NCBI GenBank assembly: GCA_017303755.1
Contig: JAFLBS010000007.1
Location: forward strand, 156,470 to 220,469
Direction of reading: 5' to 3'
DNA from: Flavobacteriales bacterium
GTDB lineage: Bacteria > Bacteroidota > Bacteroidia > Flavobacteriales > Flavobacteriaceae
Length of the DNA: 64,000 nt
Shown: positions 45,356-54,264 of the stretch, piece by piece
How the letters are laid out: every line of letters starts with the position of its first letter
How positions within the stretch are numbered: position 1 is the stretch's first letter
Made by a program: the position numbers and the translations under genes
The notes under the pieces: model-generated
Told to the model about the DNA's origin: nothing
Database searches by the model: none
Seen by the model: only the letters and a program-made list of their open reading frames with translations

Positions 45356-46137
45356 TATTCTTCTGTTGTACCAATTTCGTCGATAATATTAGTTTCTCTA
45401 ATTGGTAAAATCTCATTGTAAATACAAAAAATCGTTGAATACATAAGAGGCAATGTGAAGAAAATACCAATACAAAGTCCTATAAATCCTAAGGCTGTTA
45501 AAATAATAGCAACTATTAGTAGACCTAAAATAATTAAAAAGTTTTTTGCAACCAATTTGAAACTTAGGCTAATAGCATCAATAGCTTTCAAATTTGAAAA
45601 AATAATAATTGGAATTGTCAAAGTGGTCAAAAAAGCAATTGTATAGGTGATAATCATGCCAACAAATTCCATATTTAAGAATTGAAACAATAAACCAAAA
45701 CAACCAGAAACAGATGCTATAATAACACCAGATAAGAATAATTCTTTAAAATAAATGGTTTTAAAATAGTGAAAAAGAGTTCCGATTTCGTATTGTTTAT
45801 TGCTATTTGCAGCATATGCCATTTGATAAATTCCAGCTGTAAAATTAGCTGACACACCCGAAAAAACAGCCATAAATAGTAGATAACCAAGAATTATTGT
45901 AATCGAATATTCGGTTATTTTAAAATTAGTCATTGCTTCATTAAAAGCATTAAAGCCAACAAAAATGGCTATTAAACCTAATATAATTGCACAGTAAATA
46001 ATTCCTAAAATAATCATTGAAACTCCAGCAATTCCTACAATTTTTTTATAGATGTTAAATGCTTTTTCAAGTACAGTTCCAAAATCCAATTCGGTTGAAA
46101 AATTGTTGTTTTTTTGTGGTTCTTTGTAATTGTTCAT
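45355..46137 (-). CDS. Multi-pass membrane protein of unknown function
   Basis: 260 residues with about six hydrophobic segments (about 33-58, 75-100, 135-155, 160-185, 197-220, 222-240). It is not a recognisable transporter. The loop LSLSFKLVAKNFLIILG and the overall layout resemble small bacterial DUF975/GdpP-membrane-like proteins, which is only a weak comparison. Its stop overlaps the start of the hybrid histidine kinase gene, so the two form one operon and probably one signalling unit. Confidence 0.7.
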   Translation of the reverse strand: MNNYKEPQKNNNFSTELDFGTVLEKAFNIYKKIVGIAGVSMIILGIIYCAIILGLIAIFVGFNAFNEAMTNFKITEYSITIILGYLLFMAVFSGVSANFTAGIYQMAYAANSNKQYEIGTLFHYFKTIYFKELFLSGVIIASVSGCFGLLFQFLNMEFVGMIITYTIAFLTTLTIPIIIFSNLKAIDAISLSFKLVAKNFLIILGLLIVAIILTALGFIGLCIGIFFTLPLMYSTIFCIYNEILPIRETNIIDEIGTTEE

Positions 46138-46158
46138 TATGTATGAGTTAGTGTTAAT

Positions 46159-47487
46159 TTAAAACCAATTTAGTAATTTTTTTAATAGGTTAATTTTATT
46201 TTTATAAGGCGCGTAGCGAAAAGGCAAATCGAGCCAATTGGCTTTTTTTACGATTGCTTTTTTATGCGAAAAAGTAGTAAAGCTTAGTTGACCGTGATAG
46301 GCTCCAATTCCGCTATTTCCAACACCTCCAAATGGCAATCGTTTATTTGAGAAATGAATTACAGTATCGTTGATGCATCCACCACCAAATGAATAGGTTT
46401 TCATTATTTTTTTTGCCCAAGCCGAATTGTTCGAAAAAACATACAGTGAAAGAGGTTTTTCGTACTGCGAAATTATAGATTCGATTTCACTCTCATTTTC
46501 ATAACTTAAAATAGGTAAAATTGGCCCGAAAATCTCCTCTTTCATAATACCGCTTTCTAACTTTGGTTCATCTAAAAGAGTAGGAGCAATGTAGTGGTCA
46601 TTCTCGTTGGTTTGACCACCGTAAAGAATTTTTTCATTTTTCAATAATTCAACCAAACGCAACCAATTTTTGTTGTTTATAATCCTAGGGAAATCAGTTG
46701 ACAACTCTGGGTTTTCTCCATACGCCAATCGAATTTCTTCAATTATTGCTGTAACAATTTTAGTTTTAATTTTTGAATTTACCAAAAGATAATCGGGAGC
46801 AATACACGTTTGCCCAGCATTGAGAAATTTACCCCAAACAATTCGTTTAGCGGTCAATTTCACATTGCAATTGGCATCAATAATACACGGATTTTTCCCA
46901 CCTAATTCCAATGTAACTGGCGTCATAAATTCGGCTGCAGCTTTTGCCACAATTTTTCCAACAGCAACACTTCCGGTAAAGAAAATATAATCCCAACGTT
47001 GATGTAAAAGTTGTTGCGCCAATTCGACTCCGCCTTCTCGAACTTCAACATGGCTGTTATCGAAAACTTCACCAACAATTTTTGAAATGATTTTTGATGT
47101 ATTTGGAGTTAATTCAGATGGTTTCAACACGACTTGATTTCCAGCAGCAACCGCAGCAATCAAAGGACAAAAGGCGAGTTGGAATGGATAATTCCACGGA
47201 GCAATAATTAAAACTTTCCCGTAAGGTTCACTTAAAATGTAATCACTCGATGGAAAGTTCAACAAAGAAGGAAAAACTCGTTTTGGTCTTGCCCATTTAT
47301 TGATGTTTTTTAAAGTGTGTTTTAAATCGGAAATAACATAGCTAGTTTCGGTGACGATGGCTTCAAACTCTGGCTTTTTGAAATCATTATACAAAGCCGA
47401 AACAATTTCATTTTCGTACTTTCTAATGCAATTCAGAAGCAGTTTTAATTTTTCTTTCCGATAACTAATACTTGTTTTGTACTCCAT
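46159..47487 (-). CDS. Aldehyde dehydrogenase, class 3-like
   Basis: NAD(P)-dependent oxidation of aldehydes to acids. 442 residues, short as in ALDH3/fatty aldehyde types. Rossmann site FTGSVAVGKIVAKAAA, catalytic Glu in TLELGGKNPCI, catalytic Cys in FLNAGQTCIAPDYLLV and the SLYVFSNNSAW segment. The C-terminal part runs to KNKINLLKKLLNWF, an amphipathic tail that may touch a membrane. Substrate unknown. It precedes the sensor-kinase unit on the same strand, with 21 bases to the membrane-protein ATG, so co-transcription is possible. Confidence 0.92.
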   Translation of the reverse strand: MEYKTSISYRKEKLKLLLNCIRKYENEIVSALYNDFKKPEFEAIVTETSYVISDLKHTLKNINKWARPKRVFPSLLNFPSSDYILSEPYGKVLIIAPWNYPFQLAFCPLIAAVAAGNQVVLKPSELTPNTSKIISKIVGEVFDNSHVEVREGGVELAQQLLHQRWDYIFFTGSVAVGKIVAKAAAEFMTPVTLELGGKNPCIIDANCNVKLTAKRIVWGKFLNAGQTCIAPDYLLVNSKIKTKIVTAIIEEIRLAYGENPELSTDFPRIINNKNWLRLVELLKNEKILYGGQTNENDHYIAPTLLDEPKLESGIMKEEIFGPILPILSYENESEIESIISQYEKPLSLYVFSNNSAWAKKIMKTYSFGGGCINDTVIHFSNKRLPFGGVGNSGIGAYHGQLSFTTFSHKKAIVKKANWLDLPFRYAPYKNKINLLKKLLNWF

Positions 47488-47490
47488 ATT

Positions 47491-48870
47491 TTATAAAAAT
47501 GCCCATCTGAAACCAGTATAAATATCCGCTTGTTTGCTATCGTTAATCAAAGCCGTAAGAATCGAACCTGAGCCTAAGTAGAATCCGCCTAAGCGAAACC
47601 CAATTCCAGTATTGAATCCCGAAATTTCACTGTTTGAAAACGGAATATAAGCTTCAAAAAAGCCTAAATTAATGCGTGGTGTAAGAGTGAAACTATTTTG
47701 AACCGTGATTTGGTCATTCTCATTGTCATCATTCATTTTTTGTTGCAAATAGCCTGAAACATACAAAGTCGGAATGATTTTCAAATCGGCATACAAAGTA
47801 ATGGTTGTTGGTAGATTTACTTTAAAATCTTTGTTGGATGTTTCTTTGGTCAAATAACCGCTATTCAATAAAATAGTTTCAATTTCTTGCAAACTATCTA
47901 CATTTTCAAACTGATTCAGGTTTAAACTTTCTGCTCCTTCAATCACTAAACTATAGTTGGTTGATTGATTATTATCATCCTTGAAGGTCATCGAACCAAT
48001 ATTTCGGATGGAAATTCCAGCATTTAGTTTGTAAGTGTTTTTATTGTTCTTTCCTTTATCAATGGCATTATCCAATGCTTTAGTATCTTTCAATTGATAA
48101 TTCAAACCAATATCGCCAGCAAACCCGTTTAAACCACCAAAAATAGATTGAGTATAATCGTCAAAATTCGAAAAACTATCCGCTAAACTTCCCGAATAGG
48201 AAAAATTTACCATTGCATTGGTTTGAGTCAATGAAGCTTGACCTGTAGTTTGTACTATTGTACCAGTGAACTGATCGGCACCTAAATTGGCATACGAACC
48301 CGGAAAAAGTAACTTTAGAGTAACTCCACCATTTATTTTATGCTTAACATTGTCAACGAATGTTCTTCCTAGAACCAGATTGAATTCGCCCCAAGTTGTT
48401 CCGTTGATTCTTTGATTAAAGTCGTTACTAATTGTCGTAGTTGATAAAAGACTACTCAAGCCTGAATTATTAATTGCATCACCTAATTTTGTATCAACAT
48501 CAACGATATCCAATTTAGCATTGGCTTTAGTATAAAAACCAAACGCCCATTTATTGTGTTTTATGGCTAAACCCGGACCGTAAATTTCGGCATCAATACG
48601 CATGTTTACGGGTTCGTCACCAACAAAAATTAAGTCTTCAATATTTTTATCGGAAGTGATGTCACTAAAACCAATTTTATTATTTGCAACGTTGAAACTA
48701 AGCCCGAAAATATTGGTTTCGAATTTGTTAGACATATTGAGCAATTCGGCTGGATTCATTCCGGCAGTAATGATTCCGACACGATTCGAAGTATTTAAAC
48801 CCGAAAAATGTTCCTGTGAATAGGATTGGATGGCAAATAATGCTGCGGAAATTAAAAATAATTTTTTCAT
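47491..48870 (-). CDS. DUF5723-like outer-membrane beta-barrel protein
   Basis: 459 residues from the ATG at 48870 (signal peptide MKKLFLISAALFAIQSYSQ); an in-frame upstream ATG would add 19 residues unlike a signal. The mature part begins EHFSGLNTSNRVGIITAGMNPAELLNMSNKFETNIFGLSF, typical of the DUF5723 family of Bacteroidetes, and shows alternating strands to the C-terminus (GSGSILTALINDSKQADIYTGFRWAFL, ending in aromatic Phe-Leu). Function is unknown; such proteins are predicted barrels of the outer membrane. It ends four bases before the aldehyde dehydrogenase ATG. Confidence 0.8.
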   Translation of the reverse strand: MKKLFLISAALFAIQSYSQEHFSGLNTSNRVGIITAGMNPAELLNMSNKFETNIFGLSFNVANNKIGFSDITSDKNIEDLIFVGDEPVNMRIDAEIYGPGLAIKHNKWAFGFYTKANAKLDIVDVDTKLGDAINNSGLSSLLSTTTISNDFNQRINGTTWGEFNLVLGRTFVDNVKHKINGGVTLKLLFPGSYANLGADQFTGTIVQTTGQASLTQTNAMVNFSYSGSLADSFSNFDDYTQSIFGGLNGFAGDIGLNYQLKDTKALDNAIDKGKNNKNTYKLNAGISIRNIGSMTFKDDNNQSTNYSLVIEGAESLNLNQFENVDSLQEIETILLNSGYLTKETSNKDFKVNLPTTITLYADLKIIPTLYVSGYLQQKMNDDNENDQITVQNSFTLTPRINLGFFEAYIPFSNSEISGFNTGIGFRLGGFYLGSGSILTALINDSKQADIYTGFRWAFL

Positions 48871-48949
48871 AGTAATTGTTTGTAGATTTGGATACATAAC
48901 AGTTGTATTGCCTAAAACCCTAAGCAATTACGAAGTAAAAGTACACTTT

Positions 48950-49639
48950 TTATAGTGAATTCCAAATTGCATCATTTGGAGTAGGCGCAACTAGAGTCAG
49001 TTCTTCTTTCGAAACAGGGTGAATGAAAACTAATTTTCGTGCATGTAGATGAATGCCACCATCAGGATTGCTACGGTCGAAACCATATTTCAAATCGCCT
49101 TTTATTGGGCAACCAATGGCTGATAATTGTGATCTAATTTGATGATGTCTTCCTGTGTGAAGATTGATTTCTAGTGCAAAGTAATTGTTTAATTCTTTGA
49201 TGATTTTGTAATCTAAAGAAGCTTTTTTACTGTTCGGAACTTCTTTTGAATGAGCTTTTGAAGTATTGTTTTTTTCATTGCGAACAAGGAAATGAACAAG
49301 ATTATCTTCATTTTTCGCAGGGCGATTTTTCACCACTGCCCAATAGGTTTTTTGAGTTTCTCTTTCGCTAAACATTTTGTTCAATCGTTCTAGCGCTTTG
49401 CTTGTTCGGGCAAAAACTACAATTCCAGTTGTAGGTCGATCCAAACGATGTACTACTCCTAAAAAAACGTCTCCCGGCTTGTTGTATTTTTCTTTGATGT
49501 ATTCTTTTACAATTTCCGAAAGCGGTTTGTCTCCCGTTTTATCGCCTTGTACAATATCGCCCACACGTTTGTTAATCACAATAATATGATTGTCTTCGTG
49601 AAGAATTTGGAGGTTGGTTTTGTTGCTTAGAATTTTCAA
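48950..49639 (-). CDS. RluA-family pseudouridine synthase
   Basis: Isomerises uridine in rRNA or tRNA. 229 residues, so the catalytic domain only (no S4 RNA-binding domain). Motif GVVHRLDRPTTGIVVFA contains the catalytic D67; LHTGRHHQIRSQLSAIGCPIKGDLKYG is the second family block. The target RNA cannot be assigned. Next upstream on the strand is the four-helix-bundle gene, separated by repeat sequence. Confidence 0.94.
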   Translation of the reverse strand: MKILSNKTNLQILHEDNHIIVINKRVGDIVQGDKTGDKPLSEIVKEYIKEKYNKPGDVFLGVVHRLDRPTTGIVVFARTSKALERLNKMFSERETQKTYWAVVKNRPAKNEDNLVHFLVRNEKNNTSKAHSKEVPNSKKASLDYKIIKELNNYFALEINLHTGRHHQIRSQLSAIGCPIKGDLKYGFDRSNPDGGIHLHARKLVFIHPVSKEELTLVAPTPNDAIWNSL

Positions 49640-49657
49640 AAAGTAATGAGATTATAT

Positions 49658-49697
49658 GATTTTAAGACTGTAAGACTATTAGACTGTAAGACTGTAT
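49658..49697. repeat. Left copy of a TAAGACTGTA repeat array
   Basis: GATTTTAAGACTGTA (49658-49672), then AGACTGTAAGACT words in a 16-base period to about 49697. The complement TACAGTCTTAAAATC lies at 50160-50174, on the other side of the four-helix-bundle gene. Confidence 0.7.
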
Positions 49698-49703
49698 GAT
49701 CGT

Positions 49704-50054
49704 TTATTTTAATGTTACTTGAAAATTATACATCATCTTTGTCATTATATCAATTTTTGATAGTAGCGGATTTAAATTTTCCTCTGTAATAAACCCAAGA
49801 TCATTAGAAATCAATAATTGTGTTTCAATTTCGTAGGCTGAACCAATTGCTATTTCAAGAAATCGAGCAAAATCTTTATTTGACTTTCTTGATGAACCTT
49901 CAGCTATGTTGGAAGGAATTGAAACCGATGATCGTCTGAGTTGAGTTGTTAAACCAAACCTTTCCTCATTTGGAAAATGATTAGTAACCAAATAAATTTG
50001 TGTGCAAAATTGTCGGCTTTGTTTCCAAATCTCTAATTGTTTGAATCTGTGCAT
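49704..50054 (-). CDS. Four-helix-bundle protein (23S rRNA-intervening-sequence type)
   Basis: 116 residues, all-helical. Signature LEIWKQSRQF...LTTQLRRSSVSIPSNIAEGSSRKSNKDFARFLEIAIGSAYEIETQL is that of the S23 four-helix-bundle family, found as intervening-sequence proteins in some rRNA genes and as small orphan genes in genomes. Relatives act with diversity-generating retroelements (Avd); no reverse transcriptase is in the window. The gene is bracketed by inverted TAAGACTGTA repeats (49658 and 50160), which may mark it as a mobile or acquired unit. Function unknown. Confidence 0.9.
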   Translation of the reverse strand: MHRFKQLEIWKQSRQFCTQIYLVTNHFPNEERFGLTTQLRRSSVSIPSNIAEGSSRKSNKDFARFLEIAIGSAYEIETQLLISNDLGFITEENLNPLLSKIDIMTKMMYNFQVTLK

Positions 50055-50125
50055 ATAATTAATTTTTAGGCGTTTATAATTGTTTAAACAAGCTTTTCAA
50101 ATCTAATCGTATAATGACGTCAAAT

Positions 50126-50180
50126 CATAAAGTCTTAATATCTTACTTTCTTAAGATCATACAGTCTTAAAATCTTACTG
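50126..50180. repeat. Right copy of the TAAGACTGTA repeat array (inverted)
   Basis: TACAGTCTTAAAATC (50160-50174) is the exact complement of the left copy; a degenerate AAGTCTTAATATCTTACT word precedes it at about 50130. The four-helix-bundle gene lies between the arms, about 490 bases apart. Confidence 0.7.
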
Positions 50181-50189
50181 TCAAAAACA

Positions 50190-51008
50190 CTAATATTGCT
50201 CATTCACATTCGGAAAGTCCTTACTCTTCACATCATCCACATATTTCCCTATAGCTGAAGTCATTTGTTCGTATAAATTCAAGTATCTTCTTAGAAAACG
50301 CGGACTGAATTCGTTGTTCATTCCTAACATGTCGTGGATGACTAAAACCTGACCGTCAACACCGCCACCAGCACCAATTCCGATGACTGGAATCGAAATA
50401 CTTTGTGCTACTTTTTCGGCCAAAGCCGCTGGAATTTTTTCTAAAACTAATGCAAAACAACCAATTCGTTCGAGCATTTTGGCATCTTCCATTAACTTTT
50501 CTGCTTCGGCTTCTTCTTTGGCGCGAACAGTGTACGTTCCGAATTTGTATATCGACTGTGGAGTTAAACCCAAATGTCCCATAACCGGAATTCCAGCGTT
50601 TAATATCTTTTTAATTGAATCTTTAATTTCGCTTCCACCTTCCATTTTTACTGCATGTCCGCCACTTTCTTTCATTATTCTGATGGAAGAACGCAAGGCT
50701 TCTTTGGAATCCGATTGATAACTTCCGAAAGGCAAATCAACTACAACTAAAGCACGATCAATCGCACGAACTACACTCGATGCATGATAAATCATCTGAT
50801 CTAAAGTGATGGGTAAAGTCGTTTCGTGTCCAGCCATAACATTACTTGCCGAGTCGCCAACTAATATTACATCAACGCCAGCAGTGTCAACGATTTTGGC
50901 CATAGTGTAATCGTAAGCAGTAAGCATCGAAATTTTCTCACCATTGGCTTTCATTTCGATTAATGATTTGGTAGTGATTCTTTTGTAATCTTTTTTGGCA
51001 ACTGACAT
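50190..51008 (-). CDS. panB: 3-methyl-2-oxobutanoate hydroxymethyltransferase
   Basis: First step of pantothenate synthesis: transfers a hydroxymethyl group from 5,10-methylene-THF to 2-oxoisovalerate. 272 residues. TIM-barrel motifs: [33 protein letters not shown] (metal-binding Asp), [10 protein letters not shown] (second metal Asp), [11 protein letters not shown], and [14 protein letters not shown] with the catalytic Glu, then [20 protein letters not shown]. panC and panD are not in the window. The start ATG at 51008 is the only reasonable one. Confidence 0.97.
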   Translation of the reverse strand: MSVAKKDYKRITTKSLIEMKANGEKISMLTAYDYTMAKIVDTAGVDVILVGDSASNVMAGHETTLPITLDQMIYHASSVVRAIDRALVVVDLPFGSYQSDSKEALRSSIRIMKESGGHAVKMEGGSEIKDSIKKILNAGIPVMGHLGLTPQSIYKFGTYTVRAKEEAEAEKLMEDAKMLERIGCFALVLEKIPAALAEKVAQSISIPVIGIGAGGGVDGQVLVIHDMLGMNNEFSPRFLRRYLNLYEQMTSAIGKYVDDVKSKDFPNVNEQY

Positions 51009-51109
51009 AGCTGGTTTTTTAGAATTTAAGACTGTAAAAGTACTAAAATCGATTAGTTTTGTAATAAATAGATTAAAAATTATACTAATTCAGAAAATAA
51101 TTTCAGCAG

Positions 51110-51541
51110 ATGAAGAATACCGTTTTGATTTTAATTTTCTTTTTTACGACTTTCATCCAAGCACAAAACAAAGAAGTGCAACAAACCATCGAAACTTTTT
51201 TTGACGGTTTTCATCAAAGAGATTCGATTAAAATTAAAACTGTTTGTGCAGAAACAATGATTTTGCAATCCATTTTGGAAGGGAAAAAAGGAACAAAATT
51301 GGAAAATGAAAAACCTTCTGAATTCTATAAATCGATTGCTACAATTCCAAATGACATGCAATTTCAAGAGAAAATCTTGAGTTACAACATTCAAGTTGAT
51401 GGAACAATGGCACACGCTTGGACGCCTTATGAATTCTACATTAATGGAAAATTTAGCCATTCAGGAGTCAACGCTTTTACTCTTTTTAAAGAGGATGACG
51501 TTTGGAAGATTATTCATTTAATTGACACCAGACGGAAATAA
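51110..51541 (+). CDS. Secreted SnoaL/NTF2-like protein
   Basis: 143 residues. Signal peptide MKNTVLILIFFFTTFIQAQ. The mature part has the SnoaL/DUF4440 layout: helix EVQQTIETFFDGFHQRDSIKIK, then a curved sheet (MAHAWTPYEFYINGKFSHSGVNAFTLFKEDDVWKIIHLIDTRRK) with the usual final strand. Such folds bind small molecules or act as accessory domains; the function here is unknown. Diverges from panB and ends at a terminator. Confidence 0.85.
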   Translation: MKNTVLILIFFFTTFIQAQNKEVQQTIETFFDGFHQRDSIKIKTVCAETMILQSILEGKKGTKLENEKPSEFYKSIATIPNDMQFQEKILSYNIQVDGTMAHAWTPYEFYINGKFSHSGVNAFTLFKEDDVWKIIHLIDTRRK

Positions 51542-51575
51542 ATCGGAACTTATTGTCTTTAAATTGTGCAAAAAA

Positions 51576-51613
51576 AAAATCTACAAAATGTATGTTTTTT
51601 GTAGATTTTTAAA
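51576..51613 (+). terminator. Rho-independent terminator after the SnoaL-like gene
   Basis: AAAAATCTACAAAA (51576-51589) and TTTTTTGTAGATTTTT (51595-51610) form a long stem; T-rich sequence follows. Confidence 0.75.
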
Positions 51614-51694
51614 TTCATCAAAACCTGTTTGTCAAACTAGAATTTCGAAACAATAGGTTCTTCTATTGATAAAAAAAAGACTATTCTTTGATTG

Positions 51695-52150
51695 CTAATT
51701 AGCCATCGCATCACGCAGTTGTTTTACTTTGTCATGATCTGATTTTAATAATGAATACTGTTTGTTTAGCATAGCTTGTTCACTAGAATTAGTATCTTGA
51801 TGGTCTTGAATTAATGTTTTTTTGTAGGTTTCAAGTATCACATCTTCTCCATATTCACAAGAATCAAGTATTGTTTTTCTGTCGTTACCCGTAAATGCTG
51901 CTTTTACATCCATCCAAACTCTAAAGAATTTTCCAGTTACTCTTGTACCTTCATCAGGAGTTCCACCCAAATTTTTAACTTCTTCCACTAATTCTTTACG
52001 ATTCTTTACACTTGTTTCCATCATATCTGAAAAAAGCATTTTTAAATCGGTTTCTTGAGCTTCAGCTTCAGCAGTTTTGTATCCTTCAATTCGGTCATTA
52101 TTGATTACAATTAATGAGTTGAATACTTCAATTTTTTTTTCGTTGTCCAT
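51695..52150 (-). CDS. PA2169/DUF2383-like four-helix-bundle protein
   Basis: 151 residues from the ATG at 52150 (MDNEKKIEVFNSLIVINNDRIEGYKTAEAEA). All-helical with repeated acidic surface residues (EEVKNLGGTPDEGT, CEYGEDVILETYKKTL), the ferritin-like DUF2383 pattern of stress-linked proteins. The gene's upstream region is shared with the divergent sensor kinase pair. A metal-binding role is possible but no full di-iron set was traced. Function unknown. Confidence 0.82.
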   Translation of the reverse strand: MDNEKKIEVFNSLIVINNDRIEGYKTAEAEAQETDLKMLFSDMMETSVKNRKELVEEVKNLGGTPDEGTRVTGKFFRVWMDVKAAFTGNDRKTILDSCEYGEDVILETYKKTLIQDHQDTNSSEQAMLNKQYSLLKSDHDKVKQLRDAMAN

Positions 52151-52349
52151 TGTACTTAAATTTTTATGATTTTTATTTATGTAAAATTCACTGTTTTGAC
52201 CATTCAAAGTGTTACAGATACTTTACGATAAGTTGTAATATTCATACTTGGTTTTTGATTTACATAATTGATACTCGACGAAAATAAATCTTTATAAAAT
52301 CTTTATACTTTTTGGAGTTTATAAAATGTTTTACTTACACCATTCGCCG

Positions 52350-52357
52350 TAACTTTG
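52350..52357 (+). promoter_or_regulatory. -7 promoter box for the KdpD-like gene
   Basis: TAACTTTG fits TAnnTTTG and lies 16 bases before the ATG at 52374, giving a very short leader. Confidence 0.5.
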
Positions 52358-52373
52358 TCAAAAATTAAAAGCA

Positions 52374-53483
52374 ATGGATTTTACTTCCAAAAACAAACCC
52401 ATACAACAGTATTGGATCAGCTTTTTATCAATTGCAACAGTTACGCTATTTGGATTGTTGGTTAGAGACCTATTTGAATACAAAGTAGTGGGTTATTTAT
52501 TGTTAGTTGTGGTTTCCATCTTAGCGATTTTTTTTGAAATTAAAGCAGTTCTTCTAGCTGCTGTACTGAGCGCTTTGGCATTGAATTTCTTTTTCATCAA
52601 ACCGTATTACACTTTTCATATTGACAGTACAGAAGATTTTTTACTCTTCTTATTGTTTTTTATCATTGCATTAATAAATGCGGTTTTGACCCACAAATTC
52701 AAGCGAATGCAGCGCGCCATTCAAGCTAAAGAAACACGAGCCAGTACTTTAAAATTATACAATACTTTGTTGGATTCGCTTTCCCACGAATTGCGAACTC
52801 CCATTTCGGCTATTTTGGGTTCTATCGATATTTTGCAACAAAAAAACGTGTCATTATCGACAGAAACTCAACAAAAATTACACAATGAAATTGAAAAAGC
52901 TTCCATGAAATTGAACTATCAAGTGGAGAATTTGTTGAATATGTCGCGCTTGGAATCAGGTTATATTCAACCTAAATTGGATTGGTGTGATGTTAAAGAA
53001 ATCATTTACAACGTTTGTAGTCGATTGTCTGAAGAAACTAAAAACCATAAAATTGTTTACAAAATCGACGAAAATCTACCGCTTTTTAAATTGGATTATG
53101 GTTTGTTAGAACAAATCATTTACAACCTGATTTACAATGCATCACAACACACTCCAAAAGGAGTAACTATAACCATTCAAGCGCATTTTGATGTTGATGT
53201 GGATTACGAGCGACACATCGATTTAATAAAGAAATGCATTATCACGATTTCGGATGATGGTTATGGATTTCCAGCCGATGAAATAGATAAAGCGTTTGAT
53301 AAATTTCATCGTTATAAAGATTCAAAAACAGGTGGAACTGGGCTAGGTTTGTCAATTGTTAAAGGTTTTGTTCAAGCGCAAAACGGAACCATTACATTGC
53401 ATAATGCCGAAGAAGGTGGTGCCGTTTTTAGACTCGAATTTGTTGCCGAAAGTTTACCTTTAAATGCGTTGAAAAATGAATAA
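52374..53483 (+). CDS. KdpD-like sensor histidine kinase (DUF4118 type, no Usp/KdpD N-domain)
   Basis: 369 residues. Four hydrophobic segments (about 15-107) form a KdpD-type DUF4118 membrane domain; HisKA has H138 in LLDSLSHELRTPISAILGSIDIL; HATPase has NLIYNASQHTPKG (N-box), DDGYGFP (G1) and GGTGLGLSIVKGF (G2). The large cytoplasmic KdpD and Usp domains of E. coli KdpD are absent. Its stop overlaps the response-regulator start by eight bases, so the pair is coupled. kup follows, which fits potassium control, although KdpFABC is not in the window. Confidence 0.93.
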   Translation: MDFTSKNKPIQQYWISFLSIATVTLFGLLVRDLFEYKVVGYLLLVVVSILAIFFEIKAVLLAAVLSALALNFFFIKPYYTFHIDSTEDFLLFLLFFIIALINAVLTHKFKRMQRAIQAKETRASTLKLYNTLLDSLSHELRTPISAILGSIDILQQKNVSLSTETQQKLHNEIEKASMKLNYQVENLLNMSRLESGYIQPKLDWCDVKEIIYNVCSRLSEETKNHKIVYKIDENLPLFKLDYGLLEQIIYNLIYNASQHTPKGVTITIQAHFDVDVDYERHIDLIKKCIITISDDGYGFPADEIDKAFDKFHRYKDSKTGGTGLGLSIVKGFVQAQNGTITLHNAEEGGAVFRLEFVAESLPLNALKNE

Positions 53484-54165
53484 TTGCCCAACAATATTGG
53501 TTATTGACGATGAAGTCCAAATCCGTAAACTTCTCGAAATTTCATTGGAAGCCAATAGTTATAAAGTGATTTTTGCCGTCGATGGAAAAGAAGGAATCAC
53601 GCTAGCCGCAAGTCATCAACCTGATTTGATTTTATTGGATTTGGGTTTGCCCGATATGAATGGACAAGAGGTTTTGTTGCAATTGCGCGAATGGTTTCAA
53701 AATCCGATTATTATTTTATCGGTAAAAAATACTGAAAATGAAATTGTTCAAGCATTGGATAATGGCGCGAATGATTACATGACCAAACCTTTTCGCACGC
53801 AAGAATTATTAGCTCGAATGAGAACAGCTTTGCGAAGTAATTTGACAAAAAACAATTCAGATTCAGTCTTAAATTTCGGAAATTTAGCGGTTGATTTAGT
53901 AGCTCGAACAGTTAAAGTAAACAATGAGATAGTAAAGTTTACTGCTACTGAATATAATTTGTTTACACTTTTAATTAAAAATGATGGAAGAGTATTAACT
54001 CATCAATACATTCTCAAAGAAATTTGGGGACAAACCTATTCGGATCAAACACAATATTTACGTGTTTTTGTGGCTCAATTGCGCAAAAAAATAGAAGAAG
54101 ATCCTAATCGACCTAAGTTTATTATCACCGAATCGGGAGTTGGTTACCGATTTAATTCGGGTTAA
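53476..54165 (+). CDS. KdpE-like OmpR-family response regulator
   Basis: 229 residues. Receiver with D55 in LILLDLGLPDMNGQE, acidic pair D11-D12 and K in PFRTQE; winged-helix output domain (about 130-229) ending VGYRFNSG. The gene begins ATGAATAA inside the end of the kinase gene, so the two proteins are translated as a coupled pair. Likely targets are the kup, porin and DUF389 genes immediately downstream, because no kdp operon is present. Confidence 0.93.
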   Translation: MNNCPTILVIDDEVQIRKLLEISLEANSYKVIFAVDGKEGITLAASHQPDLILLDLGLPDMNGQEVLLQLREWFQNPIIILSVKNTENEIVQALDNGANDYMTKPFRTQELLARMRTALRSNLTKNNSDSVLNFGNLAVDLVARTVKVNNEIVKFTATEYNLFTLLIKNDGRVLTHQYILKEIWGQTYSDQTQYLRVFVAQLRKKIEEDPNRPKFIITESGVGYRFNSG

Positions 54166-54264
54166 CAAATAATCTATAATTTATTTCATTCTAATCATTT
54201 GACGGAAACTGTACGGTTCACCGTTCGGGCATTCGCATGCCCATTTTAACTAAAATAAACAATA
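54166..54264 (+). promoter_or_regulatory. GC-rich folded leader before kup
   Basis: A short GC-rich island (about 54209-54243) in AT-rich DNA holds two small stems, ACGGT-tca-ACCGT (as ACGGTTCACCGT) and GGGCAT-tcgc-ATGCCC, before the kup ATG at 54265. It could act as a regulated leader or a terminator for the regulator gene; it does not match a riboswitch class that I can name. Confidence 0.45.

Noticed and set aside
49704-50054. Diversity-generating retroelement accessory (Avd)
   Set aside because: The fold family is shared, but no reverse transcriptase, template repeat or variable repeat is in the window.
54166-54264. ydaO (c-di-AMP) or other known riboswitch before kup
   Set aside because: The spacer is under 100 bases with a 35-base structured core, far too small for ydaO, and no known consensus could be matched.
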